From Isochrysis galbana (lineage: Eukaryota; Haptophyta; Isochrysidales; Isochrysidaceae), in the NCBI GenBank assembly GCA_018136815.1, contig CM030937.1:232606-296605 (forward strand): a stretch of 64,000 nucleotides of DNA, in the 5' to 3' direction. A model generated the notes under the pieces. The model saw only the letters and a program-made list of their open reading frames with translations, was not told the DNA's origin and ran no database searches. Made by a program: the position numbers and the translations under genes. Below are positions 51,301 through 59,920 of this stretch, in pieces (within the stretch, counting starts at the first letter, position 1; each line of letters begins with the position of its first letter).

Positions 51301-54300
51301 AACGCCTGGCGGCCGGCACTCTCTACAACTAAACCCCGAGGGCGCGGGACTCTCGCGCGGGGGGAAGGGAGGGGACCCTTCTCACTTCTAACGCCTAGCG
51401 GCCGGCACTCTCTACAACTAAACCCCGAGGGCGCGGGACTCTCGCGCGGGGGGAGGGAGGGGACCCTTCTCACTTCTAACGCCTGGCGGCCGGCACTCTC
51501 TACAACTAAACCCCGAGGGCGCGGGACTCTCGCGCGGGGGGAGGGAGGCGACCCTTCTCACTTCTAGCGCCTGGCGGCCGGCACTCTCTACAACAAAACC
51601 CCGAGGGCGCGGGACTCTCGCGCGGGGGGGAGGGAGGGGACCCTTCTCACTTCTAACGCCTGGCGGCCGGCACTCTCTACAACAAAACCCCGAGGGCGCG
51701 GGACTCTCGCGCGCGGGGAAGGGAGGGGACTCTTCTCACTTCTAACGCCTGGCGGCCGGCACTCTCTACAACAAAACCCCGAGGGCGCGGGACTCTCGCG
51801 CGGGGGGAGGGAGGGGACCCTTCTCACTTCTAGCGCCTGGCGGCCGGCACTCTCTACAACAAAACCCCGAGGGCGCGGGACTCTCGCGCGGGGGGAAGGG
51901 AGGGGACCCTTCTCACTTCTAACGCCTGGCGGCCGGCACTCTCTACAACTAAACCCCGAGGGCGCGGGACTCTCGCGCGGGGGGAAGGGAGGGGACCCTT
52001 CTCACTTCTAGCGCCTGGCGGCCGGCACTCTCTACAACAAAACCCCGAGGGCGCGGGACTCTCGCGCGGGGGGAAGGGAGGGACCCTTCTCACTTCTAAC
52101 GCCTGGCGGCCGGCACTCTCTACAACTAAACCCCGAGGGCGCGGGACTCTCGCGCGGGGGGGAGGGAGGCGACCCTTCTCACTTCTAGCGCCTGGCGGCC
52201 GGCACTCTCTACAACAAAACCCCGAGGGCGCGGGACTCTCGCGCGGGGGGAGGGAGGGGACCCTTCTCACTTCTAACGCCTGGCGGCCGGCACTCTCTAC
52301 AACAAAACCCCGAGGGCGCGGGACTCTCGCGCGCGGGGAAGGGAGGGGACCCTTCTCACTTCTAACGCCTGGCGGCCGGCACTCTCTACAACAAAACCCC
52401 GAGGGCGCGGGACTCTCGCGCGGGGGAAGGGAGGGGACCCTTCTCACTTCTAGCGCCTGGCGGCCGGCACTCTCTACAACAAAACCCCGAGGGCGCGGGA
52501 CTCTCGCGCGGGGGGAAGGGAGGGGACCCTTCTCACTTCTAGCGTCTGGCGGCCGGCACTCTCTACAACAAAACCTCGAGGGCGCGGGACTCTCGAGCGG
52601 GGGGAAGGGAGGGACCCTTCTCACTTCTAACGCCTGGCGGCCGGCACTCTCTACAACAAAACCCCGAGGGCGCGGGACTCTCGCGCGGGGGGAAGGGAGG
52701 GGACCCTTCTCACTTCTAGCGCCTGGCGGCCGGCACTCTCTACAACAAAACCCCGAGGGCGCGGGAATCTCGAGCGGGGGGAAGGGAGGGACCCTTCTCA
52801 CTTCTAACGCCTGGCGGCCGGCACTCTCTACAACAAAACCCCGAGGGCGCGGGACTCTCGAGCGGGGGGAAGGGAGGGACCCTTCTCACTTCTAACGCCT
52901 CGCGGCCGGCACTCTCTACAACAAAACCCCGAGGGCGCGGGACTCTCGCGCGGGGGGAAGGGAGGGGACCCTTCTCACTTCTAACGCCTGGCGGCCGGCA
53001 CTCTTTACCACAAAACCCCGAGGGCGCGGGACTCTCGCGCGGGGGAAGGGAGGGACCCTTCTCACTTCTAACGCCTGGCGGCTGGCACTCTCTACAACAA
53101 AACCCCGAGGGCGCGGGACTCTCGCGCGGGGGGAAGGGAGGGGACCCTTCTCACTTCTAACGCCTGGCGGCCGGCACTCTCTACAACAAAACCCCGAGGG
53201 CGCGGGACTCTCGCGCGGGGGGAAGGGAGGGGACCCTTCTCACTTCTAGCGCCTGGCGGCCGGCACTCTCTACAACAAAACCCCGAGGGCGCGGGACTCT
53301 CGCGCGGGGGGAAGGGAGGGACCCTTCTCACTTCTAACGCCTGGCGGCCGGCACTCTCTACAACAAAACCCCGAGGGCGCGGGACTCTCGCGCGGGGGGA
53401 GGGAGGGGACCCTTCTCACTTCTAACGCCTGGCGGCCGGCACTCTCTACAACTAAACCCCGAGGGCGCGGGAATCTCGCGCGGGGGGAAGGGAGGGGACC
53501 CTTCTCACTTCTAGCGCCTGGCGGCCGGCACTCTCTACAACAAAACCCCGAGGGCGCGGGACCCTCGCGCGGGGGGAGGGAGGGGACCCTTCTCACTTCT
53601 AACGCCTGCAGCCGGCACTCTCTACAACAAAACCCCGAGGGCGCGGGACTCTCGCGCGGGGGGAGGGAGGGGACCCTTCTCACTTCTAACGCCTGGCGGC
53701 CGGCACTCTCTACAACTAAACCCCGAGGGCGCGGGAATCTCGCGCGGGGGGAAGGGAGGGGACCCTTCTCACTTCTAACGCCTGGCGGCCGGCACTCTCT
53801 ACAACAAAACCCCGAGGGCGCGGGACTCTCGCGCGGGGGGAAGGGAGGGGACCCTTCTCACTTCTAGCGCCTGGCGGCCGGCACTCTCTACAACAAAACC
53901 CCGAGGGCGCGGGACTCTCGCGCGGGGGGAAGGGAGGGGACCCTTCTCACTTCTAGCGTCTGGCGGCCGGCACTCTCTACAACAAAACCTCGAGGGCGCG
54001 GGACTCTCGAGCGGGGGGAAGGGAGGGACCCTTCTCACTTCTAACGCCTGGCGGCCGGCACTCTCTACAACAAAACCCCGAGGGCGCGGGACTCTCGCGC
54101 GGGGGGAAGGGAGGGGACCCTTCTCACTTCTAGCGCCTGGCGGCCGGCACTCTCTACAACAAAACCCCGAGGGCGCGGGAATCTCGAGCGGGGGGAAGGG
54201 AGGGACCCTTCTCACTTCTAACGCCTGGCGGCCGGCACTCTCTACAACAAAACCCCGAGGGCGCGGGACTCTCGAGCGGGGGGAAGGGAGGGACCCTTCT

Positions 54301-55050
54301 CACTTCTAACGCCTCGCGGCCGGCACTCTCTACAACAAAACCCCGAGGGCGCGGGACTCTCGCGCGGGGGGAAGGGAGGGGACCCTTCTCACTTCTAACG
54401 CCTGGCGGCCGGCACTCTTTACCACAAAACCCCGAGGGCGCGGGACTCTCGCGCGGGGGGAAGGGAGGGACCCTTCTCACTTCTAACGCCTGGCGGCTGG
54501 CACTCTCTACAACAAAACCCCGAGGGCGCGGGACTCTCGCGCGGGGGGAAGGGAGGGGACCCTTCTCACTTCTAACGCCTGGCGGCCGGCACTCTCTACA
54601 ACAAAACCCCGAGGGCGCGGGACTCTCGCGCGGGGGGAAGGGAGGGGACCCTTCTCACTTCTAGCGCCTGGCGGCCGGCACTCTCTACAACTAAACCCCG
54701 AGGGCGCGGGACTCTCGCGCGGGGGGAGGGAGGGGACCCTTCTCACTTCTAACGCCTGGCGGCCGGCACTCTCTACAACTAAACCCCGAGGGCGCGGGAC
54801 TCTCGCGCGGGGGGAAGGGAGGGGACCCTTCTCACTTCTAGCGCCTGGCGGCCGGCACTCTCTACAACAAAACCCCGCGGGCGCGGGACTCTCGCGCGGG
54901 GGGAAGGGAGGGGACCCTTCTCACTTCTAACGCCTGGCGGCCGGCACTCTCTACAACAAAACCCCGAGGGCGCGGGACTCTCGCGCGGGGGGAAGGGAGG
55001 GGACCCTTCTCACTTCTAACGCCTCGCGGCCGGCACTCTCTACAACAAAA
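48341..55050. repeat. Minisatellite, about 74 units of about 90 bp
   Basis: The unit reads GGCGGCCGGCACTCTCTACA, ACAAAACCCCGAGGGCGCGG, GACTCTCGCGCGGGGGGAAG, GGAGGGGACCCTTCTCACTT, then CTAACGCCT. Units are 86-91 bp, varying mainly in G-run length (GGGGG to GGGGGGG, GGGACC or GGGGACC) and at a few positions (ACAACAAAACC or ACAACTAAACC; CTAACG or CTAGCG; CTCGCGC or CTCGAGC). Many units keep frame on the minus strand and create spurious Pro/Arg-rich ORFs. The array starts 295 bp from the PSME4 start and ends 88 bp before the EIF3L start. A block of units near 52500-53150 is repeated 1414 bp further on. Confidence 0.95.
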
Positions 55051-55137
55051 CTCCTCCCCCCGCCGCGTGCCCCCCCCTCCCCCTCGCGCTCTCTCCGCTC
55101 CCCCTCTCCCTCCCCTCCCCTCCCCACAACCTCTACG

Positions 55138-55479
55138 ATGAACGACCTGGAGGACACGATCGAAGTGGACGACCTGCCCAATTTCCGGCTGGGTGGCACC
55201 TCCGCCTTCGACCTCGACGCCCAGGGCTCTGGCCAGGCCGGGGAGGTCTACACCGCTCAAACAGTCGAGCTGCCGGAGGTCATTCGGCTCTTTATTCCTT
55301 ACTTCCACAAGCAGATGCAGCAGGGGTCGGTGTACGAGATACACGCCATCTACGAAGCAACATTCAACAAGCTCACCGAGCGATTCTACAAGCAGTCCGC
55401 ATGGCCGCCCGCAGAGGTTGTCGCTCCCCTTGTGGGCGGGGACGCCACCTTCCCGCAGAGGTTGTCGCTCCCCTTGTGG
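55138..55479 (+). CDS. EIF3L: Eukaryotic translation initiation factor 3 subunit L, N-terminal part (cut by gap)
   Basis: eIF3L is a PCI-domain subunit of the eIF3 complex that organises 40S initiation complexes. From the ATG at 55138 the frame contains LPEVIRLFIPYFHKQMQQGS, VYEIHAIYEATFNKLTERFY and AWPPAEVVAPLVGGDATF, matching the start of eIF3L. The next expected block (LYKELYYRH in the family) is absent. After GGDATF the sequence repeats the previous 44 bp out of frame and then becomes N. The last correct codon is therefore at about 55452. Sequence after the gap does not resume eIF3L, so the rest of the gene is in the gap or lost in assembly. Confidence 0.85.
55408..55479 (+). repeat. 44-bp direct duplication at the scaffold gap edge
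   Basis: CCCGCAGAGGTTGTCGCTCC and the following TTGTGG occur at 55408 and again 44 bp later, running into the Ns. Since 44 is not a multiple of three and the duplication interrupts a conserved protein, an assembly artefact at a contig end is the likely cause. Confidence 0.7.
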
Positions 55480-55579
55480 NNNNNNNNNNNNNNNNNNNNN
55501 NNNNNNNNNNNNNNNNNNNNNNNNNNNNNNNNNNNNNNNNNNNNNNNNNNNNNNNNNNNNNNNNNNNNNNNNNNNNNNN
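55480..55579. other. Assembly gap of exactly 100 N
   Basis: One hundred Ns is the usual placeholder for a gap of unknown size. The true distance and even the order of the flanks are not established by sequence. 55580-56005 after the gap holds AACTTTTGTGAAACTT-type repeats and no gene. Confidence 0.98.
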
Positions 55580-56005
55580 ACCATGTCCGATGGTGTGCAT
55601 GCGCAATAGTAGCAATGCAGCTCCACACAACAACTTGCAACTTGTCGACAACCAATAACCTAATCCGTAATCCGAAGAAACTACGCAAAACTTTTGTGAA
55701 ACTTGGCTAGCCGGCGAGCAACTTTTGCGAAACTTTCACGCAAAACTTTGGGGGTCCGGCGCGAAACTCTGACCTGGCCCTAAAGCGGCAGCCTCTACTG
55801 AGTACAGCTCCCCCTTCCGCATCGCATTGGAACCTCGTTAATGAGAGTACAATAATAGTCATACTGCTGTATTCAGAATCCTGCGTGCTTCTCCACTACT
55901 CTACTCTATTCTTTATTTCATCGACTGTCACAGGAAGAGAACAGGGAGGGTTGGAGGGATGGGATGAGGGAGGGATAGATAGTCGGACGATGATAGGGAT
56001 ATGGA

Positions 56006-56019
56006 GGGGGGGGGGGAGA

Positions 56020-56098
<79 letters not shown>

Positions 56099-56120
56099 AG
56101 GGAGGGAGGGAGGGAGGAGG
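56006..56120. repeat. AG/AGGG microsatellite
   Basis: Uninterrupted (AG)n over about 65 bp is followed by (GGAG)n. It lies about 400 bp upstream of the RING gene. 56121-56530 is C/T- and G-rich and contains no other feature. Confidence 0.9.
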
Positions 56121-56530
56121 GAGGGAGAGGAAAAGGGAGGGAAAGACACCGGGAGCAAGAGAGAGAGAGTAGGGGAGTGGTCGAGGAAGACGGAAGATGA
56201 GTCAGAAAAGATTGAGAGGATGCAAAGAGCGGGCTGCGCCGGAGGGGTGGGGTGGGGGGGGGGGGGGAGGACTACTACTCCAAGACTGGAAAGGGAGCCA
56301 GGAGAGAGACTCCTCCGACAGGATAATAAGTGAAGAAGAGGGAAGAATATAGAGAAAACTGCTATCCCGTCGGCCGGCCAAAGACTACTGTGCCGTCGGC
56401 CGCCGCGCCTTGCCCGCTCACCGCCTAGCCTCCGCACGCACGCAACCTCCAGGCCTTTCCACCCGCCCAGCCACACGCACGCACACCCGTCACCTTCCCC
56501 CTTCTCTCCCCTCTCCCCTTCTCCCTCCAT

Positions 56531-57391
56531 ATGCTGTCGCCTCCCACACCGCCGCCGCCTTCGCTGCCGATCGACGGAGCAGAGTGCCCTGAGTGCGCCG
56601 ACTCTTCGTACAACTACGGATTGCCAAGCGAGCGCACATACCCCGTTGTCGTCTACGTCCTCCCCTTTGCCATGATCGTGCTCGTCATGGTTGGGCTTGT
56701 GCTGTACCTACTACGCTTGCGAAGGCTGAGAGAGCGTGCTGAGAGGCGTGAGAGGGAGTTCGGTGTTATTGAGATGGCGATGCCGAAGGACGCCATCACG
56801 CTAGCCGTCCAGTCGCTGCCTACTCATACGTTCAACGGGGGAGAGCCTTTCGGCCGCAATGAGCAGCGGGATGTTGTGGCCGAGTGCCGTCTATGCCTAG
56901 AGGACTACGTTGAGGGCGAGACCTTACGGAGCCTCCCTTGCGGCCATGTCTTCCACGCGGAGTGCATCGATCGCTGGCTGGCGGGAAAGCGGCGCCAAAG
57001 CGCCGATTGTGGTCCGCCGCGGGGGGAACGCAAGTGCCCTCTCTGCATGCGCGACCCCCTTGACAAGGACTGCTTGCAGGCGGCAGCAGCAGCACTCCGC
57101 GCCAGTCGGCGATACACCGCCTCCATACGGGGTGTGCAGCGAAATGGCAACACTTCCAGTTTGCCACCGGGGATGTCATCCTCTGTCGGTACCAACGCGC
57201 CTGGCTCCGCGGCCGCTCAACGGCAGCCATATTGGCGCTTCCTCGTGAATGAAGTCCTATTCGCACCAATCCTACCGGGTGTGAGGCAGCCAAACCCTCC
57301 GGCAAACCAACCTCACTCAAATACAACATCCTGGACGAACTCGACGCTGTCTGACTCTAGGGTCGCAACAGTTCCGGCGGGTCATGGCTGA
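56531..57391 (+). CDS. RING-H2 transmembrane E3 ubiquitin ligase, 286 aa
   Basis: A single exon encodes a short N-terminal segment with CPEC (19-22), a membrane helix VVVYVLPFAMIVLVMVGLVL (39-58) and a basic stop-transfer RLRRLRERAERRERE. A RING-H2 finger follows at 119-172: C119-x2-C122, C137-x-H139-x2-H142-x2-C145, C169-x2-C172. The family hallmark LPCGHVFHAECIDRWL is present. The spacing between C145 and C169 is 23 residues rather than the usual 10 or so, making an enlarged loop (GKRRQSADCGPPRGER). The C-terminus is Ser/Asn/Pro-rich. It probably ubiquitinates membrane or luminal-pathway substrates, like ATL or RNF13-type ligases. The ATG at 56531 is the first in frame. Confidence 0.88.
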   Translation: MLSPPTPPPPSLPIDGAECPECADSSYNYGLPSERTYPVVVYVLPFAMIVLVMVGLVLYLLRLRRLRERAERREREFGVIEMAMPKDAITLAVQSLPTHTFNGGEPFGRNEQRDVVAECRLCLEDYVEGETLRSLPCGHVFHAECIDRWLAGKRRQSADCGPPRGERKCPLCMRDPLDKDCLQAAAAALRASRRYTASIRGVQRNGNTSSLPPGMSSSVGTNAPGSAAAQRQPYWRFLVNEVLFAPILPGVRQPNPPANQPHSNTTSWTNSTLSDSRVATVPAGHG

Positions 57392-58187
57392 CATAACATC
57401 TGGAGCGCAGACTAGGTAGGAATAGCACGGAGAGCGTGTTGACTAGCGCTTCATGCGCGCAGCTTAGGGCAACGTCTAAAGCAAATCAGAATAAATCTGC
57501 GCAAGTGCATGGGTGCGCTGCTTCGTACAAATAAAGGCCCCTGAGCAAGATGGCTAGATTGTAGCAGCCATGCCACGTGCGGCGCATTTTGTTTAACTCA
57601 CACAGTCCAATGCGTGTGTGCGTGGTCTGTAACGCCCATGTGTGTTTGCTGACGTGTATCCGTGACAGCCAGCATCGGCGCACAACCACGGAAGGGCAGG
57701 ACCAAGCATTTTGCTGGACTTGCAGCGGCAGATTGTTGGCTTCGATCCGATGGGCTGACAAGCATCATTAGTCGGGGCGTGTACTTGAAGTATTGCAGGC
57801 GCCTGTGACGCCGACGAGGTCAAGGTGACCGCCACTGCACTTGACGGTGCATGTGAACGCGCTACAAGGCAATGCCACGTAACGCATTACGACACCAGTA
57901 CCGAAATCCTTTTATATCTTGCGCATCGTTAGTCAAGATCGTCAAGGATTCAGGAGAGTCGCCCAACCGCAAGAGAACTGCAACGTCCCCACCCCCAACC
58001 CCCCAACCCGGGGGCAGGGGGGGGGGGGGGTGCTTGTGTATCATCTTGCCCTTCCTGGTCGCTTGTGCTTATGCGCTCGGAAGTGGCGGTGAGCGTGCGT
58101 TCCAACTGCCGATCACACCGCGGTGGATGGTAGGGGATATCGCAGCGTTCCCCCCGACTGGCGAGGCGGCAGCTGCCCCCACCGTGA
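57392..58187. other. Intergenic region downstream of RING gene
   Basis: There is no convincing gene. It includes an (A)ATAAA match at 57530 (CAAATAAAGG), a plausible polyadenylation signal for the RING transcript, and a C/G-run block near 57990-58031. Confidence 0.4.
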
Positions 58188-58430
58188 TTATTAGCCCTGT
58201 CACTCACTCATTTTAACCTTTACTTCCCACCTCCTCTGGCTGTCCAAGGATTCCGCAGGGTCCCTCCCTACCTGCCCCGCCAGCCGCCTCCCCCTCCCAA
58301 CAACCCCCTCCCGCCCCACGAAGGGCAATGGTATCAGTGAGGGACCCCCCTCCTTTGCCCCTCGCGTGGCGGTCTATTTTGGGAGATTGAGGCGGGCGCT
58401 CACGGCAGGGAATCAGAGTGGTGAAAAAAA
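58188..58430. repeat. Dispersed repeat, inverted copy of 7970-8208, invaded by a LINE
   Basis: It is the reverse complement of the left copy from GTCACTCACTCATTTTAACC through GGGAATCAGAGTGGTGAA. At that point a LINE 3' end begins, whereas the left copy continues with TGTGGGGCGC. The left locus therefore serves as the pre-insertion sequence for this junction. Confidence 0.65.
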
Positions 58431-59272
58431 AACATCTGAAGATTCTGGGCTATACACCTACCGTCTACAGGACTCTCCCCCTCTATCTCCATCGCCCTTA
58501 TCTTCCCTCCCTCCACCTCCTCCCCTGGCCCCCCTTCTTTCCTTTTTCTTTGGTGCTTCCGGGGTCCGACCTCGGTGCACTACCTGAGGTCTGGTTTGGA
58601 GTGTGGCGTTCGGGCAGGCCTTTTGATTTTTCTTTCTCGTGTGTCTTGTTCCCTCGGCTATGCTTTGGTGGTTGGATCTCGTCTAGGTCGCGTTGCTTCC
58701 AGCGATGTCCTCCCTTGCCGGTTGTGTTGGTGTTTTATTCGTCCTCTTTGCCCCACTCTTCGGTCTCTTGGATGGCGTGCGCAATCCCCAGCTTGGTGGC
58801 TAGCTCGGCTAGCTCCTTGCTGGGTTTGAGCCCACCTTTGTCGCTTATATTAAATGCGGGTCTTAGGTCGCCTACGTCTATCCTTTTCTTGGGTTGTCTT
58901 CCCATGCCCGCTTGGGCCGTTCGCGCTGAGTCCGTTTCGTGTGCGAATAATAGAGCTTTACACAGGGCAGTGTATCTCTCTATTATTCTTATGAGTATTG
59001 ATTCTACTGAGTAGTCTATATTCTCATAGTGAATCCTATAGAAGTCCGTTATGATGTATCTCCATGCTAGTATGTATAGAGTGTATATCGCTCTCGGGGC
59101 GTCTCCCTTAGGGAATATGAATAGGTTGTCTATAATGATGTCCTCTCTGTTTCTTTCGGCGTTGGGTGAGAACCTCGCGATTTTGTTCAGCTCGTCCAAC
59201 ACCCTGGTTATCCCGGGGCATTCCCCCAGGTGTGTCGAGGATTCGTTTGCCGCTCTGCATACGCGGCAAGTG
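58431..59272 (-). mobile_element. LINE, 5'-truncated copy with 3' end
   Basis: The minus strand carries ORF2 from the zinc finger (CRVCRAANESSTHLGEC) to the natural stop at 58735, including ILAWRYIITDFYRIHYENID and GMGRQPKKRIDVGDLRPAFN, all in one frame. A 3' untranslated region follows, ending CTTCAGATG plus T7-9. The frame is intact over 179 codons, so this is one of the least decayed copies, but it is a short 3' fragment. It is truncated into a hAT transposase remnant at about 59272. Confidence 0.8.
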
Positions 59273-59625
59273 TTTGCCGCATTTGATCCTTCCTTTGCCG
59301 CGAGTCGAGTGGATGCCGGCTGGGTTGACAACCTGGCACACCTGTCCATCTTCTCCCATATCTCGAACGTCAGCAGCCTACTCAAACAGGAGCTGCCGAA
59401 CTACATCGTCGCATGCACTGGCTGTAGCATGGACCATGCTGACGTCAAGAAGTTCACATCCGGCGTTCTCAAGTGGTGGGCATCGAATCACAAGAAGTTC
59501 CCCACCTGGGCGCTTGCCGCAAGGATTGCCTTGTCTCTGTCACCCAATTCAGCCTCGTGCCGGGTCTCTCCGCGCTCCGCGAGGGAAAGGACGCGATCTC
59601 GCTCCGAGATTGGCCTCGCGCCCTC
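59273..59625 (+). pseudogene. hAT-family transposase C-terminal fragment
   Basis: The plus-strand frame AAFDPSFAASRVDAGWVDNL, ..., FTSGVLKWWASNHKKFPTWA, ALAARIALSLSPNSASC has the features of the hAT C-terminal dimerisation region: WW followed by a FP.L..ARI.LS.P..SA pattern. Where ERVFS would follow, the frame appears to slip. The N-terminal part was removed when the LINE inserted. It is a relic only. The end overlaps the 57-bp segment shared with 12996. Confidence 0.65.
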
Positions 59626-59920
59626 CCACGCTGCGCCGCCGTGCCCTCGGTCCCTCGCCCCCCCCCCCGCGGCAGGTTCTTTCTCTCGGCGTGCCATCCG
59701 TCGCCTCCGGCCGTTATATTATCCCCCCCCCGCGCGAGGTTCTTCTCCTCCGCGCGCGGTTCGTTTCCTCCGGCCGTCGTTCGTTCCCCCCCCCCCGCGC
59801 GCACTGTTCCCCCCCCTTCGCTGCGATTCCTCTCACGATTCCTTCGATGATTGCCTCCATCTCGTCCGTTCTTCTTCGCGATTCTCGCGGAGGGGGTACC
59901 AACGTTTAACATTAGTTTCG
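59626..59920. other. C-rich low-complexity flank
   Basis: Several C8-C11 runs and CCGCGCG blocks occur (59660-59815), with no frame of interest. It ends CGTTTAACATTAGTTTCG directly before the retroelement TG terminus at 59921. Confidence 0.5.

Noticed and set aside
48341-55050. CRISPR-like array
   Set aside because: Repeats are contiguous with no unique spacers, and the locus is eukaryotic.
48934-55199. Many overlapping Pro/Arg-rich ORFs on the minus strand
   Set aside because: They are read-through of minisatellite units with no unique sequence, no constant start, and breaks wherever unit length shifts.
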